NCBI RefSeq assembly: GCF_032027425.1
Contig: NZ_JAVSJA010000001.1
Coordinates: forward strand, 1,364,001 to 1,428,000
Direction: 5' to 3'
Length of the DNA stretch: 64,000 nucleotides
From: Microcystis wesenbergii NRERC-220
Lineage (GTDB): Bacteria > Cyanobacteriota > Cyanobacteriia > Cyanobacteriales > Microcystaceae
The notes beneath the pieces are model-generated. The model was not told where the DNA came from. It did no database searches and saw only the letters and a list, made by a program, of their open reading frames with translations. Below, piece after piece: positions 53,873 to 63,600 of this stretch (its first letter is position 1; every line of letters starts with the position of its first letter). A program made the translations under genes and the position numbers.

Positions 53873-54905
53873 AAAATTACGTCTTTTACCCAGTGCAACT
53901 GATTTTCTATGTTCCAATGACCTCGGATTTTTCGAGCAAAAGTCTGATCACTTTCTACCAAACTACTAATGTAATAGGCACAATTATAATACTCTTCTCC
54001 CCCTCTTTCACCATACCTTTCCACCTTAATATAACTTTTAATGTGTTCCCAAACACTATTAAAAGGATGAGTTACATTAAAGACTGATGTTAGTCTGATT
54101 AGGTCTCGTCCATGACTTTTGTCGTCTTCACAATCAATGCTCACCGGCTGAGAATTTTTTTTCACTTCCTCCACGGGTTTATATAAATTTAATTGATTAA
54201 CTTTGAGAGTTATCAAATCGTCATTATTAGAATCAATAATCTCTTGGTGAGTAACTCGATTATAGTGTAAAGCATCTAGAGTAAAAATTATGTCTGTTAG
54301 CTCTGTATTTCTTACCATATATTGAACTTGATGAACTTATGAGCTTTCTTTATTCTCCCATTGCTCTAGGTGTAATACTATACCTGTTTCCTGACTAAAG
54401 AAAGAAGCAAACATGACAAAATTCTGGGTTGCATCATCGTGATTGATAACGGTACTTCTCAGGCTTTTGCCATCAATAGCGATCCAATCTAATCCCTCTT
54501 TATTCTGATACTATTCCCGGTCTCATTCGTTAAAACTATATAAGAGATCTGACCAATTTAATCCCATTAAAACCCTTCTAATGGTTGAATAAGAGGGAAC
54601 TTTTTTCCTAGGTAGTTTAAAGTATTTTGTTAATAATGATTGGTTGTATTTAGCCAAGTCACCGATAGCCCTATAGCTAGTATAGGACTGCATAATTGCC
54701 GGGATAATGATTAAAAGTACGAGCCATAGCTGGTGTCTTTTTCCAGAACTTTTCCGAAAATATTTGACTTTCTTTAATTTTTAGATTAGCCTCTGCATAG
54801 TATAAAAAGATAAGGTAAACATTACTCATTTTACATGAGTTTTTTCACCTTACTTTTTTTTTAGTCTTCGAGAATGAATCAGCCCTACCCGACTTCGGGG
54901 GGATA

Positions 54906-55095
54906 TAAGTAGTCGTGCCAAATTAATTTCCTAGTCGAGACAGCGAGACTCCGAGACAGCGAGACTCCGAGACAGCGAGACTCCGAGACAGCTATCAGGG
55001 ATCGGATTTGAGTTTTCAGTTCACTGTTTACTGATCACAGCAAAAGGCTGACGGCTGAGAGCTTAGATGTGTAATTAATTTTGCTTAGGTACTTA
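54906..55095. repeat. MITE family II, copy 4 (190 bp), with a 16-bp tandem
   Basis: Ends TAAGTAGTCGTGCCAAATTA and TTAATTTTGCTTAGGTACTTA. The core has three and a half units of GAGACAGCGAGACTCC (54937-54992), then the ATCGGATTTGAGTTTTCAGT segment shared with the copy at 49390-49616. Confidence 0.85.
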
Positions 55096-55217
55096 TGGAT
55101 ATTCTCCACAAAATGTTACATTAAATGTTACATTAAAGGTTGAAACTTGATTGTTAACTGGTTTAAAGGCCAAAATTAGCAGTGAATGGCCATATATAGC
55201 CAGATTTAAACCCAAAC

Positions 55218-55952
55218 GTGCATACCATGATGAGTGCAGAACCAAATAACTCAGCAATTTTCGACGAAAACCAAGAATATTCTCGTAATTCCCCCGAATT
55301 CCTGGCAACCGAATCAGAAGCGAGTGTCACCGATGAGGCCGAAACGGTGACGGACGAAACCGCTGACAGCGAGGAATTTCCTCTTCTGGGCGCCATGACT
55401 ATCGATTTTCTACAAGAGGAAATCGACACTCTCAAGCAGCAGTTAGAGGAGCAAACCCAACAGGTTGATGCCTATAAGAAACGCTATATCAGTCTAGCGG
55501 CCGAGTTCGACAATTTTCGCAAACGCACAGGCAAAGAAAAAGAGGAACTGGAAACCAAAATCAAGGGCAAAACCCTGATGGAAATTCTTGGGGTGGTGGA
55601 TAATTTTGAGCGCGCCCGTACTCAAATTAAACCAGCTAACGATGGCGAGATGGGTATTCACAAGAGTTACCAAGGGGTCTATAAAACCTTAGTAGAGAGT
55701 CTCAAGCGTTTAGGTGTTTCCCCCATGCGTCCGGAAGGTCAATCCTTTGACCCCACCTACCACGAAGCGATGATGCGGGAGTACACCGATGAACATCCCG
55801 AAGGCACGGTGATCGAGCAGTTAGTGCGAGGATACACTCTCGGAGAACAGGTTTTGCGTCATGCTTTGGTAAAAGTGGCTGCCCCCAAAGAGGCGGATCC
55901 TAACGCCGAACAGTCAGAAGCGGCTGCCATTTCATTAGAGGAATCGGTCTAA
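55218..55952 (+). CDS. grpE: Nucleotide exchange factor GrpE
   Basis: Up to 244 residues (start at 55218; Met codons at 55227 and 55230 are alternatives). There is an acidic N-terminal extension, a long coiled coil ([20 protein letters not shown]), then [30 protein letters not shown]-type sequence and the C-terminal beta domain ([40 protein letters not shown]). It releases ADP from DnaK. No dnaK or dnaJ is in the window. Another MITE ends 122 bp upstream. Confidence 0.93.
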   Translation: MHTMMSAEPNNSAIFDENQEYSRNSPEFLATESEASVTDEAETVTDETADSEEFPLLGAMTIDFLQEEIDTLKQQLEEQTQQVDAYKKRYISLAAEFDNFRKRTGKEKEELETKIKGKTLMEILGVVDNFERARTQIKPANDGEMGIHKSYQGVYKTLVESLKRLGVSPMRPEGQSFDPTYHEAMMREYTDEHPEGTVIEQLVRGYTLGEQVLRHALVKVAAPKEADPNAEQSEAAAISLEESV

Positions 55953-56019
55953 TATCTCGATCTTAAAAAGTGGTTAGTTATTTGGGTTTTGGGGGGTATG
56001 TGTTCCCTTGCTATCCCCT

Positions 56020-56149
56020 ATTCCCACTGAAAGACTTTTTCTCTCTTGACCTATTTATTCGTGGGGGCAGGGTGTGGGGTGGGGGGTTTTACCCAGAAGA
56101 GCCAAAGATCTTATCCCACAAGGTTTTTAGATTTATTCAGCCAACCCTA
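56020..56149. repeat. MITE family III, one-ended fragment
   Basis: The right end (ACAAGGTTTTTAGATTTATT then CAGCCAACCCTA) matches the other copies, and an internal GTGGGGGCAGGGTGTGGGGT stretch is shared, but the left inverted end is missing. It supplies the stop codon of the HAD gene. Confidence 0.6.
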
Positions 56150-56813
56150 TGGATCTTTTAATTAAAAATGCTTCTATACCCAAGGCTTTTGCCCCTTGGT
56201 AGTCCTCTTTTTTACTATCGCCAATATGCCAAGCTTGTGCGGGGGGACAATCATGTTTTTCTAGGGCGATTTGAAAAATTTCCGGATCGGGTTTAGCGAC
56301 TCCTGCCTGGGAAGAAATTGTGATCGATCGAAAAAAATATTCTAAGCCTAATTCGGCCAAAACTTGATAGATACGACTATCAAAATTAGAAATAATGCCC
56401 AACTCGATCCCCTGAATCTGCCAGAGTCTTAAAGCGGGAATGACATCCTCGTACAGCAACCAAGGCTCGGCCGTGGCAAAATGATGATAAAGTTCGCCAA
56501 AAAAAGCCTCAAAATCGGGAAATCTTTCCAGATAACCTAAATTATTAAAAACTGCCCCAGTCAGCGATCGCCACCAGCGATACTCTAACTCGGGAATTTG
56601 TGCCGGTTCAACCTTAGGAAAAGCCAGGGGGGGAGAAGTGGGGAAAATAGCGGAGAAAGATTGTTCTAGTCTCTCGGCCGCCACTTCTACCCCAAAATCC
56701 GCCGCTATTTGACTATAAATTGCTCCGACACTGCCTTTTACTCCAAAAATGGTCCCCACAGCATCGAGAAAAATAACTTGCGGTTTCTGCATGAGAGTTT
56801 TGTCTATAACCAT
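56133..56813 (-). CDS. HAD-superfamily hydrolase (DREG-2/HDHD3-like)
   Basis: Up to 226 residues; the Met at 56792 (MQKPQVIFLDAVGTIFG) is a likely start. The nucleophile motif is DAVGT, with Gly where many HADs have the second Asp, as in the DREG-2 subgroup. Motif II is IISNFDSR; motif III Lys is in AGVAKPDPEIFQIALE and the acidic motif IV in WHIGDSKKEDYQGAKALGIE. Substrate unknown. The last residues after FLIKR (SIGLAE) and the stop are encoded by the MITE fragment, so the C-terminus has been altered. Confidence 0.85.
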   Translation of the reverse strand: MVIDKTLMQKPQVIFLDAVGTIFGVKGSVGAIYSQIAADFGVEVAAERLEQSFSAIFPTSPPLAFPKVEPAQIPELEYRWWRSLTGAVFNNLGYLERFPDFEAFFGELYHHFATAEPWLLYEDVIPALRLWQIQGIELGIISNFDSRIYQVLAELGLEYFFRSITISSQAGVAKPDPEIFQIALEKHDCPPAQAWHIGDSKKEDYQGAKALGIEAFLIKRSIGLAE

Positions 56814-56882
56814 CGAACTGAGGTTTTTAGGGTCGGCCCTTTAGCTGGCCTAACACACCTAACAATTGCTCATTTTAAAGGA

Positions 56883-58847
56883 TTATGGCCGAAATTCTCG
56901 GATCGCTTGCCAAACTCTTAATACCTCTGCCACCGTCCATGCTTGGGCAAAAGCGCCCCTAGGGGTAAAAGGGGCATTACCATCGAAAATTTCACTTAAA
57001 CTACCGATACAGCTATCCCGAAGATGGTCGATCATCGGTGTTAAAAAACTCTCCGCTAGGATAGGATCGCGATAGACTTTCAGATGGGCTTCGATAAATG
57101 CCCCTAATAACCATCCCCAGACTGTCCCCTGATGGTAAGCACTATCTCTTTTTAGGCGATCGCCACTGTAAACGCCACGGTAATCGGGATGATCGGTAGT
57201 TAGCGATCGCAAACCGCGAGAAGTCAACAGTTTGACAGTACAAATATCGACAATGGCCTTTTTCTGTGGGAAATTTAATAACTCCTCCACCGACAAGGAC
57301 ACGGCAAAAAGTTGATTCGGTCGTAAACTGGCATCATTGCCCTTGTCCGTATCTAAAACATCGTAACAATACCCCAGAGAATCATCCCAGAAGCGAGAAA
57401 ACCCTTTTAAGGTCATTTTTCTCATTTTTTCGTAATCAGTGGCATCCATGCCCAAATAATGGGCAAATTGAACCATAATTTTTAGGGCATTGAACCAAAG
57501 GGCATTAATTTCTACGGGTTTGCCGATGCGGGGAGTAATCACCCGATCATCAACTTTGGCATCCATCCAAGTTAACTGTACTCCCGCTTCGCCGGCATAG
57601 ATCAAACCATCGTCATCTAGGTGAATATTGTAGCGAGTACCGCGACGAAACCAAGCGATCACTTCCGTTAAAGCGGGATAAATAGTTCTGAGAAACTCAA
57701 AATCTTGGGTTTGGTTAAAATAGGAACGAATGGCTTCAAAATACCAAAGAATAGCATCGACAGCGTTATATTCGGGCATTTCTCCCCCATCGGGCAGTAA
57801 ATTGGGCAATAAACCCCGGTCTAGATAACGGGAAAAAGTTAGTAAAATCTGACGGGCGATCGCCGGTCGGCCTGTAGTCAAAGTTAATCCTCTTAGGGAG
57901 ATCATCGTATCGCGACCCCAATCACCAAACCAAGGATAACCTGCGATTATCGTTTTGCCCTCTGGTTGATCCCGGAGAGGACGACTAACGATAAACTGGT
58001 CAGCTGCCAGGGTAAGTTGTTGAATCCATGGGGGCTGCTGGGGATTAATCAGACTATTTTCGTAGCGATAGCGAGACTCTAGAGAAGATTGACCGTCTAA
58101 ATTAGGATCGGGACGGGTACTAGCGGCAATTGTCACCGATTCTCCTACTTTGAGAGTAGCCGAAAAACTAGCCCCATGGAGATGATTTTCCCGATCGATT
58201 AAACCACGATAACGTTCCACGGCCAAATCAAAGCGATAATACCAGATATGAGCGGGAAAAACCTCTCCTTGACTGATTAATAGATAAAAAGGTACAGCAT
58301 GGTTATAGGCAATCACTCTGACTCCTTTTTCTAGGGGACTAATAGCCATTTGCCAGTTAAAACCCTGGGTATTGCCGTGAAAATCACGATAATTGACAAA
58401 AGCAGTCAGATTGAGAGTTAGGGGAGAATTGCCGCGAAGGTAGGTATAGTGAGTATAGGTGGTATTTTCTCCCTGTTCCATCCAGATACGCTTTTCTAGT
58501 AAGGCATCCCCACAGGTAAAAGTCCAGACGGGAATTGTGCCTTCCAGATGAAAACTTTCGATGTTAATATAGCCTTGCGGTTCGATCGTAGCACCTAACC
58601 AGCGATTGCTGGCCAGATGATAAAGTTTCTGGTTATATTGTACCGATTCATCGATTTTAGTCACAAGAAGCGTTCTTTGCGTCGGTGGAGCCAAGGCAGC
58701 GATCAAGAGGCCATGATAACAGCGAGTTAGCAATCCGGCCACAGTTCCCGCAGCAAAACCCCCAATACCATTAGTGACTAACCATTCCCGCTTTTCAGCC
58801 ACCGGGAGACAATTACAGATATCTCGACCGAAACGGAGCTTGACCAT
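56883..58847 (-). CDS. Amylo-alpha-1,6-glucosidase (glycogen debranching enzyme)
   Basis: A 654-residue protein of the bacterial GDE type. The N-terminal domain starts VKLRFGRDICNCLPVAEKRE, WLVTNGIGGFAAGTVAGLLT, RCYHGLLIAAL. The C-terminal (alpha/alpha)6 catalytic domain contains IIAGYPWFGDWGRDTMISLR, EYNAVDAILWYFEAIRSYF, GVQLTWMDAKVDDRVITPRI and YHQGTVWGWLLGAFIEA. It removes alpha-1,6 branches in glycogen. It is distinct from GlgX-type enzymes. Divergent from rpmH. Confidence 0.92.
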   Translation of the reverse strand: MVKLRFGRDICNCLPVAEKREWLVTNGIGGFAAGTVAGLLTRCYHGLLIAALAPPTQRTLLVTKIDESVQYNQKLYHLASNRWLGATIEPQGYINIESFHLEGTIPVWTFTCGDALLEKRIWMEQGENTTYTHYTYLRGNSPLTLNLTAFVNYRDFHGNTQGFNWQMAISPLEKGVRVIAYNHAVPFYLLISQGEVFPAHIWYYRFDLAVERYRGLIDRENHLHGASFSATLKVGESVTIAASTRPDPNLDGQSSLESRYRYENSLINPQQPPWIQQLTLAADQFIVSRPLRDQPEGKTIIAGYPWFGDWGRDTMISLRGLTLTTGRPAIARQILLTFSRYLDRGLLPNLLPDGGEMPEYNAVDAILWYFEAIRSYFNQTQDFEFLRTIYPALTEVIAWFRRGTRYNIHLDDDGLIYAGEAGVQLTWMDAKVDDRVITPRIGKPVEINALWFNALKIMVQFAHYLGMDATDYEKMRKMTLKGFSRFWDDSLGYCYDVLDTDKGNDASLRPNQLFAVSLSVEELLNFPQKKAIVDICTVKLLTSRGLRSLTTDHPDYRGVYSGDRLKRDSAYHQGTVWGWLLGAFIEAHLKVYRDPILAESFLTPMIDHLRDSCIGSLSEIFDGNAPFTPRGAFAQAWTVAEVLRVWQAIREFRP

Positions 58848-58874
58848 GGGCTTCCCAATTCCTAGTAATTTTGT

Positions 58875-58880
58875 TATAAT
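58875..58880 (+). promoter_or_regulatory. Possible -10 element for rpmH
   Basis: TATAAT 57 bp upstream of the rpmH start, in the 90-bp gap to the divergent debranching gene. No good -35 is obvious. A strong ribosome-binding site AAGGAGG follows at 58921-58927. Confidence 0.45.
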
Positions 58881-58937
58881 TGAAAATTGTGTCTTTATAT
58901 CTATAGACTAACTATATCTTAAGGAGGAAAATCAGCA

Positions 58938-59075
58938 GTGAGTAAACGTACTTTAGAAGGAACCACGCGCAAACAGAAGCGCACTTCTGGATTTAGAGCG
59001 AGAATGCGTAGCGTCAACGGACGTAAAGTAATTAAAGCTCGTCGGAAAAGAGGGCGCTATCGTTTAAGTGTTTAG
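58938..59075 (+). CDS. rpmH: 50S ribosomal protein L34
   Basis: A 45-residue basic protein, [20 protein letters not shown] then [20 protein letters not shown], the conserved L34 sequence. It starts with GTG at 58938, with AAGGAGG 10 nt upstream. It heads the conserved rpmH-rnpA-(PH)-yidC-R3H cluster. Confidence 0.97.
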
Positions 59076-59101
59076 GTTATTCTGGGAACCGACTAATTTT
59101 C

Positions 59102-59464
59102 GTGGGACTACCCCAAATTCATCGCTTAAAACATCGACAGGATTTTCAAGCTGTCTATGGAACAGGGAAGCGTTATCACGGTTCCCACTTAACCTTAATT
59201 AGTTTAGAGGATTCTTGCCCAGATGCCCCCGGCCCCAGTCGTTTTGGCATCTCGATTAGCAAGAAAGTTAGTAAAAAAGCGGTGGTTCGTAATCGACTAA
59301 AAAGACAAATAAGAGCAGTAATTCGGGAGTTATTGCCAGAAATAGCAGCAGGATGGCGAGGGATAATCATTATCCGTCCTGGGGCGATCGAGTGCAATTA
59401 TGAACATTTTTTGCGAGAATTAAAGCAGTTGTTAGTGAAGGCCAATATAATTCATGGGCATTAA
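59102..59464 (+). CDS. rnpA: Ribonuclease P protein component
   Basis: A 120-residue protein from a GTG at 59102: [20 protein letters not shown], then [20 protein letters not shown] then [11 protein letters not shown], the RNR signature. It assists the catalytic RNA in tRNA 5' maturation. Starts 26 bp after rpmH; its 3' end overlaps the next gene by 11 bp. Confidence 0.95.
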   Translation: MGLPQIHRLKHRQDFQAVYGTGKRYHGSHLTLISLEDSCPDAPGPSRFGISISKKVSKKAVVRNRLKRQIRAVIRELLPEIAAGWRGIIIIRPGAIECNYEHFLRELKQLLVKANIIHGH

Positions 59465-59849
59465 AGAAGAAACTTTTTATGAAGGGGGTCCGCACATCGG
59501 CGACCTAATCATCAATATACTGCTAGGATTTACGGTGATTTGTTTACCTTTGACCGTTGGGGCAGTAGTACGCGCAATCTGGTTAAGATATAAGATAACC
59601 GATCGGCGGATTTCAATCACCGGGGGTTGGATGGGACGTGATCGCACGGATATTATCTATTCAGAAGTGGCAAAAGTGGCAAAAATGCCGAGAGGAATTG
59701 GTGTTTGGGGGGATATTGTGGTAACTCTCAAGGATAGAAGTCGTTTAGAAATGCGTGCGATGCCGAAATTCCGGGAAATTCATGACTACATTGCCGAAAG
59801 AGTCGCCGATAAAACCGGTCGTCCCCTAGAATCGATCATAAGTCAATAA
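59454..59849 (+). CDS. PH-domain membrane protein
   Basis: A 131-residue protein with one or two N-terminal helices ([27 protein letters not shown]) and a bacterial PH domain ([40 protein letters not shown]). It is found between rnpA and yidC in cyanobacteria, suggesting a role near membrane protein insertion, but its function is unknown. Confidence 0.85.
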   Translation: MGIKEETFYEGGPHIGDLIINILLGFTVICLPLTVGAVVRAIWLRYKITDRRISITGGWMGRDRTDIIYSEVAKVAKMPRGIGVWGDIVVTLKDRSRLEMRAMPKFREIHDYIAERVADKTGRPLESIISQ

Positions 59850-59933
59850 AACAAAATAATCGATCGCCGCGATTCGATAAATTAGATTTGTCAAAGTGAA
59901 CCCCCATTAAACGAGAAGGCATAGATTAAACCC

Positions 59934-61082
59934 ATGGATTTTGGAGTCGGATTTATTTCCACAAATATCATGTTGCCAATCCTAGATTTTTTCTTTCGGA
60001 TTGTGCATAGTTACGGTTTCGCCATCATTGCTTTAACGCTAGTGGTGAGATTTGCCGTCTTTCCCCTCAGTGCCGGCCAGATTCGCAATATGAGAAAAAT
60101 GCGAATCACTCAACCCTTGATGAAGGAAAGACAGGCAGAAATTCAACAACGCTACAAAAACGACCCGCAAAAACAACAGGAGGAAATGGGCAAATTAATG
60201 CAGGAGTTGGGCAATCCCCTAGCCGGTTGTTTACCCCTGTTATTACAAATGCCGATTCTTTTGGCTTTATTTGCGACGCTGCGGGGTTCCCCTTTCTCGG
60301 ATATTAACTATACCGTCGATTTACAAGTGCTGCCAAGCGAACAAATCGCCCTCGTCCAGCGCCAACCCTATGGCACCAAACCCCAAAACGTCTATATTGA
60401 CGAGTCTCTCCACTATCCCATCACCGCTTTTTTACCCCAAGGCAATAAAATCGCCCCGGGAGAACAGGTAAAAATCGACCTGCAAAACGACCAGGGCAAG
60501 TCTTTGGGCCAATTAGCCACGGAAGCGCCCGAAAATAACCTAAAACCCACCTACGAGGTAGTTAAAGGGCAAGAACTGGTGCAAGTTAATGAAGACGGTT
60601 CCATCGTCGCTTTGGCCCCCGGAGATGCCAGTATTAAAGTTATCGTGCCGGGGATTGCCGCTAATACGGGTTTTCTCTTTATTGAGGCCCTGGGAAGAAT
60701 TGGGGCCACCGGTGCGAATGGTGAAATTCACTGGGATATCTTGGCGATGGTGATCGCTTTTGGTATTAGTATCTATGTTAACCAAGAGTTATCCGGTGCC
60801 GGCGCGCCTTCGGGAGGGGCAGCCCAACAACAGCAAACGGTGAATAAAATCACCCCGATAATTTTTAGTATGATGTTCCTGTTTTTCCCCTTACCGGCGG
60901 GGGTATTGATGTATATCTTAACTGCGAACATCTTCCAAACTATTCAAACGGTGATTTTGATGCGGGAACCTTTACCGGAAAACCTGCAAAAATTGGTAGC
61001 GGAACAGGAAAAAACGGAAAAATCCCGCGATGCTCTCCCCTTTGAAAAACGTTCTAGCAAGAAAAAGGAAAAAACATCGTAA
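59934..61082 (+). CDS. yidC: Membrane protein insertase YidC/Oxa1/Alb3
   Basis: A 382-residue insertase. Conserved region: [20 protein letters not shown], with the groove Arg, and [21 protein letters not shown] hydrophilic insertion of about 140 residues (about 130-265, including a Big-2-like [16 protein letters not shown]) sits between helices, as usual in cyanobacteria. Then come [18 protein letters not shown] and [21 protein letters not shown] basic C-terminal tail ([11 protein letters not shown]) follows. The stop overlaps the next start by one base. Confidence 0.95.
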   Translation: MDFGVGFISTNIMLPILDFFFRIVHSYGFAIIALTLVVRFAVFPLSAGQIRNMRKMRITQPLMKERQAEIQQRYKNDPQKQQEEMGKLMQELGNPLAGCLPLLLQMPILLALFATLRGSPFSDINYTVDLQVLPSEQIALVQRQPYGTKPQNVYIDESLHYPITAFLPQGNKIAPGEQVKIDLQNDQGKSLGQLATEAPENNLKPTYEVVKGQELVQVNEDGSIVALAPGDASIKVIVPGIAANTGFLFIEALGRIGATGANGEIHWDILAMVIAFGISIYVNQELSGAGAPSGGAAQQQQTVNKITPIIFSMMFLFFPLPAGVLMYILTANIFQTIQTVILMREPLPENLQKLVAEQEKTEKSRDALPFEKRSSKKKEKTS

Positions 61083-61576
61083 TGAGTATATGGGAGCAAA
61101 ATAGCGAGAAAGCTAAACAATGGCTGGAAAAACTGCTAAAGTTAATGGCCATGCCCACAGATGTCCAGATTGGTGTGCAGGAATTGGGAACTGGACCTTC
61201 CTCCTGTTGGTTAATTATTGATAGCAGTCAATTGAGTCCCCAACAAGTGGAACTTCTCCTCGCTAACAAGGGTGAGGGACTGGATGCGATTCAATCCCTA
61301 GCTAATACGATTCTGAATATTGGTGTCGAGTCGGCAGAACATCAGTTCTATATTGTCGAAATCAATGGCTATCGTCAACAAAGACAGGCAGAAATTTTCG
61401 ACTGGGTGAATCAAGCGGCGACGCAAGTGCGGCAAACAGGGCAGGAAATAGAATTAAAAGCCCTATCTTCGGCAGAACGTCGCCAAATTCATGCCTTTTT
61501 TCAGGAAGAAAACGATTTAACCACGGAAAGTCGCGGCGTGGAACCCGATCGCCGGTTAGTAATTCGTTTAAAATAA
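61082..61576 (+). CDS. R3H-domain (Jag/KhpB-like) RNA-binding protein
   Basis: A 164-residue protein with a KH-like part (LEKLLKLMAMPTDVQIGVQE, LLANKGEGLDAIQSLANTIL) and a C-terminal R3H motif (LKALSSAERRQIHAFFQEEN, ESRGVEPDRRLVIRLK). Jag/KhpB genes commonly follow yidC, supporting the call. It binds RNA; cyanobacterial targets are unknown. Overlaps the yidC stop (TAATG). Confidence 0.9.
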   Translation: MSIWEQNSEKAKQWLEKLLKLMAMPTDVQIGVQELGTGPSSCWLIIDSSQLSPQQVELLLANKGEGLDAIQSLANTILNIGVESAEHQFYIVEINGYRQQRQAEIFDWVNQAATQVRQTGQEIELKALSSAERRQIHAFFQEENDLTTESRGVEPDRRLVIRLK

Positions 61577-61582
61577 GACCAA

Positions 61583-61612
61583 AGGGTGGGGTAAAACCTG
61601 CCCTCTTTTTTA
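61583..61612 (+). terminator. Likely terminator of the rpmH-yidC-R3H operon
   Basis: Hairpin AGGGTGGGGT / ACCTGCCCT (one mismatch) with a short A loop, followed by CTTTTTTATTTT; 7 bp after the R3H gene. Confidence 0.6.
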
Positions 61613-61681
61613 TTTTAGCCAGATATCTCCTGTCTCGGAGTTTCTTCACCTAACGGAAGATTTTTGATTTTTGCAGGAGAT

Positions 61682-61891
61682 TTAATAACTTAACTTCAGG
61701 GCATTTACAGGTACATCATCCCAAGATTCTACGGTTCTTAAAACTGCTACCCACCCCGCTTCTTTTTGTTCGTCCGTAAGATTGGTTAACCAACTTTGAT
61801 GACAATCTTTTGCTGCTTGTTCATCTTGACAGGCAATACAAGCTTGTACTAAACCGCAGGGGTCAATCTGTTCATTTACCCAAATAATCAT
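61682..61891 (-). CDS. Hypothetical protein (69 aa)
   Basis: Not recognised. A small acidic protein, MIIWVNEQIDPCGLVQACIA, with Cys residues at 12, 18 and 21 and 30 that could bind a metal, and a conserved-looking C-terminus (GWVAVLRTVESWDDVPVNAL). It starts 11 bp after the glycosyltransferase stop on the same strand and may be co-transcribed with it. Confidence 0.55.
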   Translation of the reverse strand: MIIWVNEQIDPCGLVQACIACQDEQAAKDCHQSWLTNLTDEQKEAGWVAVLRTVESWDDVPVNALKLSY

Positions 61892-61902
61892 AGTTAATAG
61901 CC

Positions 61903-63600
61903 CTACTTAACTTTATTATTATAATCCATCGATCGCCCACAGAGAAACTTTTGATATTGATAACCTGTTACATAATTGGAGGATAACTCTGAGAGTTGAC
62001 AGTCCGATAAATCTATTGAAGAATGGAAATTAATTAACCATAATTCAAAAGGGGGAGAAGATGGCAGATTAAAATTTGGCTTTTGTTCTGGTTTAACTAA
62101 GAGAAACTTAGGGTTTTTGTTGGGAAATTTTTGGTTAAATTCCCAAGCAATTCCCATCATTTCTCCCACCTGCACTAAACTCCTATAGCTAGTGGCAATT
62201 ACTAACGGATAACGGCTATTATTTTCGATAGTGGTAACTAATTTATCTGGGCGATAATACTTGCGATAGCCTAAATTAAAAGTAACACTTAGGGAACTAA
62301 TTAAAGCCATGATAATTACAATAATTACGATTTTTTGCTGCTGCCTTTGCCAACAATTGTCTAATAAAATTGCTAGAATTAAAATTACCGAGGGAAAGTA
62401 AACAAAACTATATCTAGCTCCCCGGGTAATATCGACCGAGAGCAGATAGGTGATGACAAAGAAAATAGCAATTGAACTGAGAAAAAATGCCGAGAGAATG
62501 CCTAATTCTGGTTTATAGGAGTCTAGCCACGCTGTTTTTAATTGTGGGATAATCCAGAGAAAAAACCCGATCATTATTGCGCCAGAAATCAAGATAATTA
62601 TTAAAGATTCTGATTCAACGGGGAGCAGAGAAAGCATAGTAATTAATGTTCCCAGCAATTGAAAAAAGGGGCTAATTACTGCTAAAAAACTATCATTGTC
62701 TCTCTGAATCCAACCGGTCATCTGATTGCCATAATCTTTGGGTACAACCGTGATCAACCAAATAACAATAAAGCTCAAGTTACCTAAAAAAACTAAACTT
62801 AAACGCCACCAATTAGTTATCCAAAAGTTTTTTTGTTTGATTTGATTGGATAAAATCAATAATAAAGTTATTGCTTCCGCTAGGATAGTTAAACTAAAAA
62901 AATAGTGGACTAATAACCCTAGACAGTTGACAATTAACCAGAAAAAAACCAAAGTATGGGATATTCTTTGATGGTGGATAATTTGGCCGCTTGCCCTCAG
63001 AAAACAGCCTAAAGATATGAGGACAAATACAACCGCTAAAGTATAATGGCGCGCTTCTTGGGAGATAAAAACCGCGTAGGGAGAAACCGCCATTAAAATC
63101 GCCGCAAGAAAAGCGATCGAGCCTGATTTAAAGACCAATTTACTGATAAAATAAATTAGAGGAATCGAAATAACTCCCCAAAATACTGCCAGCGATCGCA
63201 TTCCTTCTAAAGATACATATTCTCCCCGATCAAAGAATAATTTATTCCAGAGATAGGCGAGAATAAAATATAAAGGTGGATGATTGTCCTCCTGAATAAC
63301 TAATTTAATTACATCGGCAATAGTTGCCTGATGGTTGCTCTGGAGAGGTGCTAATAAAGTAGCCAGGGAAATTATCTGATTTAACGGCACTATCTGGTAA
63401 TTATTGCCAATACTAAAAACCATAGTGGCAAATTCATCCGTCCAGGGAGGTTTGCTAGTTAATTGTGTTAACCTAATAACCAGTCCCAAAATTATTACTA
63501 ATCCTAACCAGCAAAAATCAGACCAAGCTAACCGATCCTTGCTTCTTTGTTGTAGATCAGAAATGACTGTAGATAAATTCAATTTAATTGTTATCTCCAA
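61903..63600 (-). CDS. GT39-type (PMT-like) membrane glycosyltransferase
   Basis: A 565-residue protein with about ten to twelve helices. The first periplasmic loop carries the acidic motif PPWTDEFATM (D55, E56), and a later loop has the QEDNHPPLYFIL motif, both typical of the ArnT/PMT-like GT-C families. SQEARHYTLAVVFV follows. It would transfer a sugar from a polyprenyl-phosphate donor; the acceptor is unknown. A soluble C-terminal domain (about 440-565) follows. Confidence 0.82.
   Translation of the reverse strand: MEITIKLNLSTVISDLQQRSKDRLAWSDFCWLGLVIILGLVIRLTQLTSKPPWTDEFATMVFSIGNNYQIVPLNQIISLATLLAPLQSNHQATIADVIKLVIQEDNHPPLYFILAYLWNKLFFDRGEYVSLEGMRSLAVFWGVISIPLIYFISKLVFKSGSIAFLAAILMAVSPYAVFISQEARHYTLAVVFVLISLGCFLRASGQIIHHQRISHTLVFFWLIVNCLGLLVHYFFSLTILAEAITLLLILSNQIKQKNFWITNWWRLSLVFLGNLSFIVIWLITVVPKDYGNQMTGWIQRDNDSFLAVISPFFQLLGTLITMLSLLPVESESLIIILISGAIMIGFFLWIIPQLKTAWLDSYKPELGILSAFFLSSIAIFFVITYLLSVDITRGARYSFVYFPSVILILAILLDNCWQRQQQKIVIIVIIMALISSLSVTFNLGYRKYYRPDKLVTTIENNSRYPLVIATSYRSLVQVGEMMGIAWEFNQKFPNKNPKFLLVKPEQKPNFNLPSSPPFELWLINFHSSIDLSDCQLSELSSNYVTGYQYQKFLCGRSMDYNNKVK

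Larger units (their letters stand above)
52942..54829 (-). pseudogene. ISAs1-family transposase pseudogene
   Basis: Pieces in order on the minus strand: an N-terminal part with YTSYRAIGDLAKYNQ and VPSYSTIRRVLMGLNW, then WIAIDGKSLRSTVINHDDAT with the first catalytic Asp. Next is an open stretch (53815-54318) with FTLDALHYNRVTHQEIIDSN, LITLKVNQLNLYKP and KIRGHWNIENQLHWVKDVIL. After the IS1 insertion the C-terminus resumes as DTLPLTDFQAVSNLSILQTI then ALNLFRGLGFLSITKGQRWL. Several frameshifts and stops occur. Confidence 0.8.
52935..54885 (-). mobile_element. ISAs1-family element interrupted by IS1
   Basis: Inverted ends GGCTGATTCATTC (52935-52947) and GAATGAATCAGCC (54873-54885) bound a minus-strand transposase gene from about 54829 to 52942. 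Subtracting the IS1 insertion and its 8-bp duplication leaves about 1.2 kb, normal for ISAs1. The transposase frame is broken several times, so the element is dead. Confidence 0.8.

Noticed and set aside
53739-54087. Two plus-strand ORFs of 76 and 100 codons
   Set aside because: They are opposite-strand shadows of the IS1 and ISAs1 transposase remnants.
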